Source: Telmatospirillum sp. | GTDB taxonomy: Bacteria; Pseudomonadota; Alphaproteobacteria; Rhodospirillales; Magnetospirillaceae | Length of the DNA stretch: 46,644 nt | Assembly (NCBI GenBank): GCA_009712185.1 | Contig: WASQ01000061.1 | Span: 1-46,644 of the forward strand | Direction of reading: 5' to 3' | Part shown: positions 17,341 to 26,094 of the stretch, one piece after another | How the letters are laid out: the number at the start of each line of letters is the position of its first letter | How positions within the stretch are numbered: the stretch's first letter is position 1 | Translations under genes and position numbers: made by a program | Notes under the pieces: generated by a model | What the model saw: the letters and a program-made list of their open reading frames with translations, nothing else | What the model was told of the DNA's origin: nothing | Databases searched by the model: none

Positions 17341-18261
17341 TCAGAAGGGGACCAGAAGCCTCGTCCAGAACTCATTGCCGCCAACATAGTTCTCAGTCTT
17401 GATGTTCTCGTGGTAATAAGCCTGAAGGATCACCGGGCCAAAATTGTATCCGACGATCGGCCCGATCGCATATTTCCGGGCTTCGCTGTTGGCGAGACGT
17501 GTCCTGGCTCCATTCCAGCCGGTGACCTCGTCCTTTTGCAGCTGAGTCAGGGCATAGCCGCCAACACCGAATGTCCATTTCCCAAGCGTCTTTGTGGCGC
17601 TGTATTCGGCGATGAACTGGTCACCCGAACCATAGTCCTTGTATGCGGAGGAATCGGCGCTCTTCTCAAAGTTGACGTCATAGGTCAGCAACAGATTCAC
17701 CGCCCAGCCATCGTGGAGCCAGCTCACACCGATGCCGGGTTCCACCGCCCAATAGCGGTTGGAGTTCTTGACCGCCATCCGGTTGTCCTTGGAACCGTCG
17801 GGAAGCCAGACCCCGATCTGTGTCGCGACATGAAAATCATGCGGCAGGGACCAGGACAGGACGGCGGGAACGATCAGGGTGTCGTACCAGCCGTTTCCGG
17901 ACCCGAGATTGGGTCCGTTGGACAATGTCGCGCCCCCGGTCGTGGTGATGTTGGTAAAGGGTTGCGCCACGATCACCGCATAATCCGCCCCCAGAAACCG
18001 GAGACCCGGCACCCATTCGATGATCGGAACGTCGACAAAGGCGTCGAGACGGACCGGCGTATCCTTGCTGCCGGGACTGTAGAGATGGGTCGGCGAGTAG
18101 AATGTCTCGTTGACGGCGTAGATCCCCTCCGGCGGGACCATGCCGGACGTCAGACCTTCGGTGACACCGGGAAGGCGCGTCGTCCAGTTTTCCGCCGCGA
18201 GTGCCTGCCCCCCGACGATGACTCCACCCACTGCAAGTACTGTATTGAGTATCTTGTTCAT
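17341..18261 (-). CDS. SphA/MetA-like outer-membrane protein
   Basis: A 306-residue protein with a clear signal peptide (VLAVGGVIVGGQALA, cut before AENW). The rest is a beta-barrel pattern ending in aromatic-rich strands and a final Phe. It resembles the phenol-degradation MetA / SphA family of outer-membrane proteins, often linked to uptake of small hydrophobic compounds. It is transcribed away from the molybdoenzyme operon and shares its control region. A perfect CooA-type operator is centred about 71 bases upstream of its ATG, so it may belong to the same regulon and supply substrate. The ribosome site is GGGAG. Confidence 0.8.
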   Translation of the reverse strand: MNKILNTVLAVGGVIVGGQALAAENWTTRLPGVTEGLTSGMVPPEGIYAVNETFYSPTHLYSPGSKDTPVRLDAFVDVPIIEWVPGLRFLGADYAVIVAQPFTNITTTGGATLSNGPNLGSGNGWYDTLIVPAVLSWSLPHDFHVATQIGVWLPDGSKDNRMAVKNSNRYWAVEPGIGVSWLHDGWAVNLLLTYDVNFEKSADSSAYKDYGSGDQFIAEYSATKTLGKWTFGVGGYALTQLQKDEVTGWNGARTRLANSEARKYAIGPIVGYNFGPVILQAYYHENIKTENYVGGNEFWTRLLVPF

Positions 18262-18324
18262 GGAGCGATCTCCCGACCTCTTTTAAAGATCGGAAAACGC
18301 TAACACCGAAAAACACACCCCGTC

Positions 18325-18340
18325 TGTCAGATTGCCGACA
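18325..18340. promoter_or_regulatory. CooA-type operator, exact match
   Basis: TGTCAGATTGCCGACA fits the two-fold symmetric CooA site TGTCA-N6-CGACA known from Rhodospirillum rubrum at all ten fixed positions. It lies 64-79 bases upstream of the minus-strand outer-membrane protein gene. For class II activation (site near -42) a -10 box would fall near 18297-18302, where the minus strand reads TAGCGT, a weak match that keeps the conserved T, A and final T. The regulator is probably the CooA-like protein at 33281. Confidence 0.6.
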
Positions 18341-18587
18341 ATAACAATACATATCGTTTTCCACTAATGTCATATTATTACTTGCAAATGAACATCTATC
18401 AGATTCATCAAGACAATGAGTTGGGAACGTATTTTTAATTGTTCCAGATAAAGAGAACCCATTAACGGAGCCTTTTGCCTCCTTCTTCTCAATGAATAGT
18501 GATATTTTTGTCACATTGCTCTTTCGCACATCAGCCGGTCCCGGAAACACGCCCACAACATTATTTTCCCCCGGTCACGAAAAGAAC

Positions 18588-18631
18588 TGTCCGCCATCTG
18601 ACAGACAGAACCACCACCAACCTCCTAGAAT
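18588..18631 (+). promoter_or_regulatory. Candidate CooA-dependent promoter of the moaA operon
   Basis: TGTCCGCCATCTGACA (18588-18603) matches the generalised CooA half-sites TGTCR-N6-YGACA except for one base. TAGAAT (18626-18631) is a 5/6 -10 box. That geometry gives a start near 18638 and places the operator centre at about -42.5, inside the range of known class II CooA promoters (-43.5 and -38.5, as I recall). No good -35 box is present, as expected of an activator-dependent promoter. The leader to the moaA ATG would be about 120 bases. Confidence 0.55.
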
Positions 18632-18757
18632 CCACCGGACAGGACGCACCGGAACGACAGCGGCCATCGCGGGTTTGTTTCGGAAAAGACATGACCGGGC
18701 GCGGCGGATCCTCCGCCAACGCACCGGGTCCAGAACGGGCACGGGAGAGCGGACACG

Positions 18758-19762
18758 ATGATCGACCCCTTCGGCCGGACCGTCACCTACCTTCGCCTTT
18801 CGGTCACCGACCGTTGCAATCTCCGCTGTTTTTATTGCATGGGGGGAGATCCCGATTTCCTTCCGCACCGCGACGTCCTGACAATCGAGGAACTGGCGCG
18901 CGCGGCCCGGTGTTTCATCCGCCAGGGTGTCTCGAAGCTGCGCATTACCGGAGGCGAACCTCTGGTCCGCCGCGGCGTGCTGGACCTCATAGCGGAGCTG
19001 GGCCGGGAGATTTCCGCCGGCCGGCTGTCCGAACTGACCATGACCACCAATGGTCTCGGCCTCGCCATCGCCGCGCCCAGGCTCCGGGACGCGGGAATGC
19101 GCCGGGTCAATGTCTCCCTGGACACCCTTGACACGGACCGCTTCGGTCGCATCACCGGCGGAGGACGGATCGACCGCGTTCTCCAGGGAATCGGCGCGGC
19201 CCGTTCGGCCGGGCTTCAGGTCAAAATCAATACCGTCCTGCTTCCCGACACCAGCGATCGCGAGATCGATTCCCTGATCGCCTGGGCCGGGTCGGAGGAC
19301 ATGGCCCTGACATTCATCGAAGCAATGCCCCTCGGCGGGCTGTCCGGCCGGCCGGCCGGAGATTTTCCCTCCCTGCGCGCTTTCCGCGAAAGGCTTGCCA
19401 CGCGATGGACGCTTCTCTCAACCACCCTGACCACCGGTGGACCGGCCCGCTATGTCCGTGTCGCGGAAACCGGCGGCACTCTGGGATTTATCGGGGCGTT
19501 GAGCGGTTGCTTCTGTGACCGCTGCAACCGCGTCCGGATGACCTCCGCCGGTTGGGTGACCTGGTGTCTCGAAGGAGATGACGGGCTTGACCTCCGTTCA
19601 CTGCTGCGCAAAGGCGCCGATGACCCGGCAATCGAACAGGCGATTCTCACGGGTCTCGCCCGGAAGCCCGGACACCATCATTTTTCCGAACGTCAGCGGA
19701 GCGGACAGTCCGCCCCGCCGGACAGCAAGGAACGCTGGCGCATGAACCGGACCGGAGGATGA
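18758..19762 (+). CDS. moaA: MoaA, GTP 3',8-cyclase
   Basis: A 334-residue radical SAM enzyme that converts GTP to 3',8-cyclo-GTP, the first step of molybdenum cofactor synthesis. The SAM cluster cysteines are Cys20, Cys24 and Cys27 in CNLRCFYC. The second, substrate-binding cluster is Cys253, Cys256 and Cys270 (C-x2-C-x13-C). The C-terminal Gly-Gly needed for catalysis is present (RTGG). RITGGEPL and TMTTNG are standard. GGAGAG precedes the ATG. It heads the molybdoenzyme run, so it is probably a dedicated copy supplying extra cofactor when the operon is on; moaC, moaD/E and mogA are not here. Confidence 0.93.
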   Translation: MIDPFGRTVTYLRLSVTDRCNLRCFYCMGGDPDFLPHRDVLTIEELARAARCFIRQGVSKLRITGGEPLVRRGVLDLIAELGREISAGRLSELTMTTNGLGLAIAAPRLRDAGMRRVNVSLDTLDTDRFGRITGGGRIDRVLQGIGAARSAGLQVKINTVLLPDTSDREIDSLIAWAGSEDMALTFIEAMPLGGLSGRPAGDFPSLRAFRERLATRWTLLSTTLTTGGPARYVRVAETGGTLGFIGALSGCFCDRCNRVRMTSAGWVTWCLEGDDGLDLRSLLRKGADDPAIEQAILTGLARKPGHHHFSERQRSGQSAPPDSKERWRMNRTGG

Positions 19763-19815
19763 ACCGCGAAACACCCCTTTGATCCACCCGCAACCGATCA
19801 CGACGCGAGGTCCCG

Positions 19816-20652
19816 ATGGACATTTATGAGGAAATCGTCCGGCTCCGGCGCGAAGGGCGCAAAGGCGCTCTGGCCACCATCATCACCACCCAGGGATCCA
19901 TCCCGTCCTACTCCTCGGCGAAAATGCTGGTTCGTGACGATGGTTCAATCGTCGGCACCATCGGCGGTGGATGCGTCGAAGCCGAGGTCATCACCGGCGC
20001 CCGCAAAGTAATGGAACAGGAAAAGCCCGACGTCCTGGAATTCAGCCTCAATAAAAACCCGGGGTACGATACCGGGCTGATCTGCGGAGGCACCCTGGAG
20101 GTTTTCGTGGAACCCATTCTCAGTGACCCGATTCTGTATCTCTTCGGTGCCGGACATGTTGGACTCAATACCTGCCGGGTCGCCGCGCTGGCCGGTTTCA
20201 AGGTCGCCATTGTCGACGACCGTTCTTCCTTCGCCAATGCCGACCGCTTCCCGGACGCCTGGGCCGTCCATGCCGACGACTGGGATCGCGTCATGGCGTC
20301 CCTGGCCCCGCCGGACGGCGCCTATATCGTGATCGCCACCCGCGGCCATCGTGAAGACCTGCGCGTCCTGCGATGGGCGATCGGCACCAATGCCCGCTAT
20401 GTCGGGATGATCGGTTCGAAGCGGAAGATCATCACGCTTTGCAAACAGCTCGTGACCGAAGGTGTCCCCACGTCGGCGCTGGAAGGACTGCATGCGCCGG
20501 TCGGGCTTGATATCGGGGCCACCACGCCCGAGGAAATCGCCGTCGCCGTGGTGGCCGAATTGATCGCCGTCCGCCGCCGGCGCGAGGCGGCCGTCCCCAT
20601 GCGCTATCCACGACTGGTGGCGGAGGAAAAACACGCCCAACCGGCGGTCTGA
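19816..20652 (+). CDS. xdhC: XdhC/CoxI family molybdenum cofactor maturation protein
   Basis: A 278-residue cytoplasmic chaperone-like protein. An N-terminal XdhC/CoxI domain includes SIPSYSSAKMLVRDDGSIVGTIGGGCVEA. It is followed by a Rossmann-type C-terminal domain with LFGAGHVGLNTC and RYVGMIGSKRK. XdhC proteins bind molybdenum cofactor, help add the terminal sulfido ligand with a cysteine desulfurase, and deliver it to molybdenum hydroxylases. Both partners are in this operon (MOP-like enzyme next, desulfurase at 31864). It starts 53 bases after moaA with GCGAGG as the ribosome site. Confidence 0.9.
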   Translation: MDIYEEIVRLRREGRKGALATIITTQGSIPSYSSAKMLVRDDGSIVGTIGGGCVEAEVITGARKVMEQEKPDVLEFSLNKNPGYDTGLICGGTLEVFVEPILSDPILYLFGAGHVGLNTCRVAALAGFKVAIVDDRSSFANADRFPDAWAVHADDWDRVMASLAPPDGAYIVIATRGHREDLRVLRWAIGTNARYVGMIGSKRKIITLCKQLVTEGVPTSALEGLHAPVGLDIGATTPEEIAVAVVAELIAVRRRREAAVPMRYPRLVAEEKHAQPAV

Positions 20653-20713
20653 CAGCCGGGTCTGCTTCTTTTCGCGTCCCTTTTCATATCTTCGATGACG
20701 GGAGATCCAGGAA

Positions 20714-23458
20714 ATGCAGCGAATGACAGTCAACATCAACGGCGTCGACCGGGTCGTGGTCGCCGATCCGGGCGCGATGCTGTCCGACGTTCTTCGGAAC
20801 CAGCTTCTGCTGACAGGATGCAAAATCTGTTGCGATACCGGCCAATGCGGCACCTGTACCGTGATCGTGGACGGAAAGCCGATCAAATCCTGTCTGACGC
20901 CGATGTCCAAGATCACCCCCAACACCCGAATCACCACGATCGAGGGACTGGGAACGGGCGACGACCTGCATCCCCTCCAGATAGCCTGGATGGCCCATGG
21001 CGGCGCGCAATGCGGCGTCTGCACCCCCGGATTTCTGATGTCGGCGAAAGTCCTTCTCGACCAGAACCCCAGTCCGACCCGCGCCGAGGTCAGAACATGG
21101 TTCCACCGCAACCGGAACCTCTGCCGCTGCACGGGATACAAGCCGCTGACCGACGCCGTGATGGACGCCGCCGCCGTGCTTCGCGGCGAAAAACGCAAAG
21201 AGGATCTGCTGTTCCGGCCCGCGGAAAACGGCAGCATCCTGGGGTCGGCCTATCACCGCCCGTCGGCCCGGGCAAAAGTCACCGGGCAGTGGGACTTCGG
21301 CGCCGATGTCGCCCTGCACATGCCTCCCGACACGCTTCGTCTCGCCCTGGTCCAGGCGAAGGTCTCGCATGCCAACATCACCGCGATCGACACCAGCGAG
21401 GCCGAAACCATGCCCGGCGTGGTCAAGGTCGTGACATGGAAAGACGTGAAGGGCAAAAATGCCATCACCGGCCTGATCACCTTCCCCACCAACAAGGGCG
21501 ACGGTTGGGAGCGCCCGATTCTCTGCAAGGAAAAGGTCTTCCAGTTCGGTGACGCGATCGCCATCGTCTGCGCCGATACCGAGGCCCATGCCCGCGCCGC
21601 CGCCGACAAGGTCAAGGTCGATCTTGAGGTTCTCCCCGCCTATATGAGCGGCTTTGCCGCGCTGGCGCCCGACGCCATCGAAATCCATCCCGGCGTTCCC
21701 AACGCCTATTATGAACAGGGCGTTGCCAAAGGCGGCGACACCGCCCCCCTGATGGAGTCCGCGGCCTATACGGTGGAACTGGCGACCTATTGCAGCCGCC
21801 AGCCGCATCTGCACCTTGAACCGGACTGCGGCGCCGCCTTCCTGGACGACGAGGGCGTCCTGACGATCCTGTCAAAAAGTATCGGCCTGCATCTGCATCA
21901 TGCCATGATCTGCCCGGGCCTCGGGGTGGAGCCCGATAAACTGCGCCTGATCCAGAACGGTACCGGCGGGACCTTCGGATACAAATTCAGCCCGACCATC
22001 GAGGCGCTTCTGGGCGTCGCCTGCCTGGCGACCGAACGGCCGGTCTCACTGGTGTACAACCAGTATCAGAACATCACCTACACGGGAAAACGCTCTCCGG
22101 GCTATGTCGAATCGAAGTGGGGCGCCGACAAGGACGGCAAACTGATCGCCCTGGAATATGACTGGTGGATCGACCACGGCCCCTATTCCGAATTCGGCGA
22201 TCTTCTGACCCTTCGACAGGCCCAGTTCGTCGGGGCCGGGTATGACATCGCCAACATCCGCGCCCACGGGCAGACGGTCTGCACCAACCATGCCTGGGGG
22301 TCCGCCTTCCGCGCCTATGGTTCGCCACAAGCCTTCCTCAACGGCGAAATCGCCATCGATATGCTGGCCGAAAAGATGGGGATGGATCCCCTGGAGCTGC
22401 GCCTGCGCAACTGCTATCGCCCGGGATCGACGACGCCCACGGGACAGGTGCCGGATGTTTTCTGTCTGGAAACCCTGCTGACCATGATGAAACCGAAATG
22501 GGCGGAGGCGAAGGCCCGTTGCAAATCGCTCTCCACGGAAAAGATCAAACGGGGGGTCGGATTGTCCATCGGCATCTATGGCTGCGGCCTCGATGGTCCG
22601 GACAGTTCCGAGGCGGCGGTGGAACTGACCGCGTCGGGAGTCACCGTGTTGAATTCGTGGCAGGATCATGGGCAGGGAGCCGACCTCGGCGCTCTCACGA
22701 TCGCCCATGAAACCTTGCGTCCCCTTGGCCTGAAACCGGACGACATCCGGTTGTTGATGAACGACACCCGTCTGCCCAACAGCGGACCATCGGGCGGCAG
22801 CCGGTCCAACGTCTTTACCGGGAATGCCATCAAAGTCAGTTGCGAGATGCTCCTGAACGCGATGCGCAAGCCCGACGGCAGCTACCGCACCTATGCCGAA
22901 ATGGTGAAGGAGAACATCCCCTTGCGCTACGATGGCAAATGGGTGGCGGCCGCCTGCACCGCCTGCAGTTCGGAGACGGGCCAGGGAGATCCCTTCCCGG
23001 TCTATATGTATGAGGTTTTCATGCCCGAGGTCGAGGTTGACGTCGACACCGGCGAGACAAAGGTCGTCAAGTTCACCACCGCTGTCGATGTCGGCACCAT
23101 CATCAACAAGGCCACGGTCGACGGCCAGATCTATGGCGGCCTGGCCCAGGGGATCGGCCTTGCGCTGACCGAGGACTTCGATGATCTCGAACGGCATACG
23201 TCGCTCCGGGCGTGCGGGATTCCCTATCCACTCGATATTCCCGACGACATCGAGATCCTTTATCTCGAAACCCCGCGCCCGATGGGTCCGTTCGGCGCGG
23301 CCGGCGTCGGCGAGGCGCCGCTCACGGCCCCGCACCCGGCTATTCTGAACGCCATCCATGATGCGGTCGGGGTCCGGATCTTCCGTGTTCCGGCCCTGGC
23401 GGAGGTGGTCAAGGATGCCATCGAGGCCCGGAAGGCAAAGGAGGCCGCGCCCGTATAA
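20714..23458 (+). CDS. MOP-type molybdenum hydroxylase (aldehyde oxidoreductase family)
   Basis: A 914-residue single-chain molybdenum hydroxylase, close in length and layout to the 907-residue Desulfovibrio gigas MOP. The plant-type 2Fe-2S domain has Cys40, Cys45, Cys48 and Cys60; the second 2Fe-2S domain has Cys100, Cys103, Cys137 and Cys139. The large molybdopterin part follows, with GSAFRAYGSPQ and the catalytic Glu at 867 in GVGEAPL (Glu869 in D. gigas). There is no FAD domain, so electrons must leave through the iron-sulfur clusters, presumably to the next gene product. The CoxL motif AYxCSFR is absent, so it is not an aerobic CO dehydrogenase. The substrate is unknown; aldehydes or N-heterocycles are possible. 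Confidence 0.9.
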   Translation: MQRMTVNINGVDRVVVADPGAMLSDVLRNQLLLTGCKICCDTGQCGTCTVIVDGKPIKSCLTPMSKITPNTRITTIEGLGTGDDLHPLQIAWMAHGGAQCGVCTPGFLMSAKVLLDQNPSPTRAEVRTWFHRNRNLCRCTGYKPLTDAVMDAAAVLRGEKRKEDLLFRPAENGSILGSAYHRPSARAKVTGQWDFGADVALHMPPDTLRLALVQAKVSHANITAIDTSEAETMPGVVKVVTWKDVKGKNAITGLITFPTNKGDGWERPILCKEKVFQFGDAIAIVCADTEAHARAAADKVKVDLEVLPAYMSGFAALAPDAIEIHPGVPNAYYEQGVAKGGDTAPLMESAAYTVELATYCSRQPHLHLEPDCGAAFLDDEGVLTILSKSIGLHLHHAMICPGLGVEPDKLRLIQNGTGGTFGYKFSPTIEALLGVACLATERPVSLVYNQYQNITYTGKRSPGYVESKWGADKDGKLIALEYDWWIDHGPYSEFGDLLTLRQAQFVGAGYDIANIRAHGQTVCTNHAWGSAFRAYGSPQAFLNGEIAIDMLAEKMGMDPLELRLRNCYRPGSTTPTGQVPDVFCLETLLTMMKPKWAEAKARCKSLSTEKIKRGVGLSIGIYGCGLDGPDSSEAAVELTASGVTVLNSWQDHGQGADLGALTIAHETLRPLGLKPDDIRLLMNDTRLPNSGPSGGSRSNVFTGNAIKVSCEMLLNAMRKPDGSYRTYAEMVKENIPLRYDGKWVAAACTACSSETGQGDPFPVYMYEVFMPEVEVDVDTGETKVVKFTTAVDVGTIINKATVDGQIYGGLAQGIGLALTEDFDDLERHTSLRACGIPYPLDIPDDIEILYLETPRPMGPFGAAGVGEAPLTAPHPAILNAIHDAVGVRIFRVPALAEVVKDAIEARKAKEAAPV

Positions 23459-23461
23459 CAG

Positions 23462-25897
23462 ATGTCGAGCCCGTTGCCGACGCCGCCCCCCGGCGCCGGC
23501 AACGCCCCCTTTATCGGATGGAAGGACCCGGCAATGCCCCTGGAACGGCAAAGAGTGCAGGATCTGGAGGCCCGCTGCATCGAGGAACAGCCCCCGGCCT
23601 GCACCGCCGGCTGCCCGATCCATCTGGATGTCCGGGGCATGACCGACCGGCTGCGGACCGGCGACATGGCGGGCGGCTTCGCCATCGTCGCGCGGTTTCT
23701 TCCGTTTCCCGGCATCCTGAGCCGGATCTGCGATCACCCCTGCGAACTGGTCTGCCGCCGCGAGGAGGCCGGTGAATCTGTGCGGATCAACGACCTGGAA
23801 CGGGCTTGCGTCGATCATGGCTACAAGGCGTCGGCCCTACCCCGTCTCCAGCGTGCCCAGAAGCGCCGCAAGGTGGCGGTGATCGGGGCGGGTCTCAGCG
23901 GCATGACCGCCGCCCAGGATCTGGCGTTGAAAGGACATGAGGTGGTGGTGTTCGAGGCGGAAAGGCATGCCCTGCCCCGGATCCGTGCCTGGAAGCGTCC
24001 GCCTCTGCCGGAGATCCTGATCGAAACGGACCTGGCGCTTGCGACCGCCGCCGCGGTGACGATCAGAATCGCGACAGCGGTCGGACGGGGCCTGGACATC
24101 GCCCCCGACCGGCTTCTCACGGACTATGACGCCGTCTTTCTCGCCGCCGGGGCAAAAGCGTCCATCGTGCTGGCCGGGGAGTTCGGTGTGTCGCGGGCGC
24201 AGGATGGCCGGCCCGAGATCGACCCTCTGACCTTCGGAACCAGCCATCCGAAACTCTTTGCCGGCGGATCCCTGCGTTACACGCCGGCGGTCTACTCCCC
24301 CATCACATCGACCTACGACGGCCGGTGCGCCGCCTTGTCCATCGACCGGCTGTTCCAGGGGGCGTCATTGGTTGCCAATCGCGACGGCCAGGGCCCCTAT
24401 CCAACCCGGCTGTTCACCCGGACGGAGGGATATCCACCGCTTCCCGCCCTGCCCGCGGCCAATCCGGCCCGGGGATATTCCGCCGCGGAGGCCCAGGCCG
24501 AGGCTGCCCGGTGTTTTCCCTGCCACTGCCTGGAATGTATCAAGGTCTGCGATTTTCTGGCCCATCACGGCTCCTATCCGAAGCGATACATCCGGGAAAT
24601 CTATAACAACGACGGGATCGTCAAGGGCGCCCGCAAGGCGAACCGGCTGGTCAACAGTTGCAGCCTGTGCGGTCTGTGCGAAGCCGTTTGCCCCGAACAT
24701 CTTCCGATGGGCGACTTCTGCCTGGAAGCCCGGCAGAGCATGGTCGGACAGGGAAAGATGCAACCGTCCTTCCATGATTTCGCGTTGCAGGACATGGCCT
24801 TCAGCACCGGGGAGGATTGCTCTCTCGCCCGTCACCAGCCCGGCTTCACCAAAAGCGCCGCGCTTTTCTTCCCCGGCTGCCAGCTCGCCGGCTCGTCTCC
24901 CGATCACGTGGCGGCCGTCTATGCCCATCTTTGCGACCGGCTGGACGGCGGTGTCGGCCTTTTGCTCGGATGCTGCGGGGCTCCGGCACGATGGAGCGGC
25001 CGCGAAGCCCTGTTCCGGGACACACTGGAAACGCTTGCCGGGCAGTGGCGGAGCCTCGGCCGGCCCGATGTCATTACCGCCTGTTCAAGCTGTTTTTCTC
25101 TGCTGCGGACCCATCTGCCGGACATGACCGTGCGGTCACTCTGGACCACGCTGGAGAGGACGGGACTGCCGGCCGGAGTCGGGCTCCCTCACCGGACAGC
25201 ACCACAAGGGGCGGTCCTCGCCATCCACGATCCCTGCACCACCCGCCATGAGCCGGATGTCCGGGCGTCCGTCAGAGCCCTGGCCCGATTGAAGGGCCTC
25301 GCCGTCACCGAGATCGGCGACCCTGAACTGACCAGTTGCTGCGGGTTCGGCGGCCTGATGTCCTTTGTCAGCCCGCGGGTTGCCGATCTGACATTGGACC
25401 GGCGCGCGGCCGCCGGCTCCGACGATTTTCTGACCTATTGCGCCATGTGCCGCGACAATTTCGCGCGGCGGGGAAAACGCGCCCTCCATCTTCTCGATCT
25501 GCTGTTCGACACGGGGGGCGACCCCGCATCCCGTGCGGATCCGGGATTTTCGAGCCGCCAGGAAAACCGGGCGCGGCTGAGGCAGCGCTTGCTGGCCAGC
25601 CTGTGGGGGGAGGCACCAGAGCCTTCCACCGACGCGCAACCCGCGGTCCATCTGGCCGATGACGTCAGGGATCTCGCGGAACGACGCCAGATCCTGATGA
25701 CCGACGTGCGGGCGGTCATCGTCCATGCCGAGGAGAGCGGCGACAGATTCCTGGACGGGGACAGCGGTCATTTCCTGGCCTGCCTGAGACCGAGGACCGT
25801 CACCTTCTGGGTCGAATACGCGCCCTGTGACGACGGTTATCAGGTCTTCGGACTTTACAGCCACCGCATGACGGTGGGGCCGGAGGGCCGGCCTTGA
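23462..25897 (+). CDS. FAD / iron-sulfur / CCG-domain oxidoreductase (dicluster-binding type)
   Basis: An 811-residue multi-domain redox protein. Residues 35-125 form a GltD-like N-terminal iron-sulfur domain (PPACTAGCPIHLDV, CDHPCELVC). Residues 137-270 are a shortened FAD Rossmann domain (VIGAGLSG) ending LFAGGS. Residues 345-420 hold two 4Fe-4S clusters (CFPCHCLECIKVC and CSLCGLCEAVCPEHLP). Two CCG domains follow (FFPGCQ...LLGCCG, then TSCCGFGG and YCAMC), as in heterodisulfide reductase HdrD or GlpC. The second, NAD(P)H-binding GxGxxG motif of the GltD family is missing. It begins 3 bases after the hydroxylase stop and probably exchanges electrons with it; the far partner may be a thiol, quinone or cytochrome. 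It matches in kind the protein beside MOP in Desulfovibrio. Confidence 0.82.
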   Translation: MSSPLPTPPPGAGNAPFIGWKDPAMPLERQRVQDLEARCIEEQPPACTAGCPIHLDVRGMTDRLRTGDMAGGFAIVARFLPFPGILSRICDHPCELVCRREEAGESVRINDLERACVDHGYKASALPRLQRAQKRRKVAVIGAGLSGMTAAQDLALKGHEVVVFEAERHALPRIRAWKRPPLPEILIETDLALATAAAVTIRIATAVGRGLDIAPDRLLTDYDAVFLAAGAKASIVLAGEFGVSRAQDGRPEIDPLTFGTSHPKLFAGGSLRYTPAVYSPITSTYDGRCAALSIDRLFQGASLVANRDGQGPYPTRLFTRTEGYPPLPALPAANPARGYSAAEAQAEAARCFPCHCLECIKVCDFLAHHGSYPKRYIREIYNNDGIVKGARKANRLVNSCSLCGLCEAVCPEHLPMGDFCLEARQSMVGQGKMQPSFHDFALQDMAFSTGEDCSLARHQPGFTKSAALFFPGCQLAGSSPDHVAAVYAHLCDRLDGGVGLLLGCCGAPARWSGREALFRDTLETLAGQWRSLGRPDVITACSSCFSLLRTHLPDMTVRSLWTTLERTGLPAGVGLPHRTAPQGAVLAIHDPCTTRHEPDVRASVRALARLKGLAVTEIGDPELTSCCGFGGLMSFVSPRVADLTLDRRAAAGSDDFLTYCAMCRDNFARRGKRALHLLDLLFDTGGDPASRADPGFSSRQENRARLRQRLLASLWGEAPEPSTDAQPAVHLADDVRDLAERRQILMTDVRAVIVHAEESGDRFLDGDSGHFLACLRPRTVTFWVEYAPCDDGYQVFGLYSHRMTVGPEGRP

Positions 25898-26094
25898 CCG
25901 CGCCCGATCCCTCCCGGCTGGTCTGTGCGCGTTGCGCGGTGCCCTTGTCGCCCGGGAAAGTAACCGTGTCCTACATGGGCAGCTCCTTCGAGGTCGAACT
26001 GCCCCGTTGTCCCCGCTGTCTGCGCGCCTTCGTGCCCGAGGACCTGGCTTTGGGCAAGATGGCGCAGGTTGAACAGGCGCTGGAGGAGAAATGA
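25894..26094 (+). CDS. Small double-CxxC redox/zinc protein (DVU_1557-like)
   Basis: A 66-residue protein with two CxxC pairs, Cys11-Cys14 (CARC) and Cys39-Cys42 (CPRC), bracketing a beta-like core. It probably forms a rubredoxin-like metal or zinc-ribbon site. It fits the small redox family I know as DVU_1557, found only in this neighbourhood. The start is a TTG overlapping the previous stop (TTGA) with GGAGGG 6 bases before it. The stop overlaps the next ATG. Its role is unknown; electron transfer or metal delivery to the hydroxylase are guesses. Confidence 0.78.
   Translation: MTAPDPSRLVCARCAVPLSPGKVTVSYMGSSFEVELPRCPRCLRAFVPEDLALGKMAQVEQALEEK

Larger units (their letters stand above)
18262..18757. 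promoter_or_regulatory. Divergent control region of the molybdoenzyme system
   Basis: A 496-base non-coding region, AT-rich at 18300-18500, between the outer-membrane protein gene and moaA. It contains the two CooA-type operators described separately (18325-18340 and 18588-18603). There is also a weak inverted repeat GGAAC-N12-GTTCC at 18424-18445. I found no sigma-54 site and no full FNR box. Confidence 0.65.

Noticed and set aside
18400-18416. A possible FNR box in the moaA control region (minus strand TTGAT-N4-CTGAT).
   Set aside because: Only one half-site matches; the second half is not ATCAA.
20714-23458. The hydroxylase as an aerobic CO dehydrogenase large subunit (CoxL), suggested by the CO-sensor-like regulator.
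   Set aside because: It is a single chain with its own iron-sulfur domains and lacks the AYxCSFR active-site motif; it is MOP-like.
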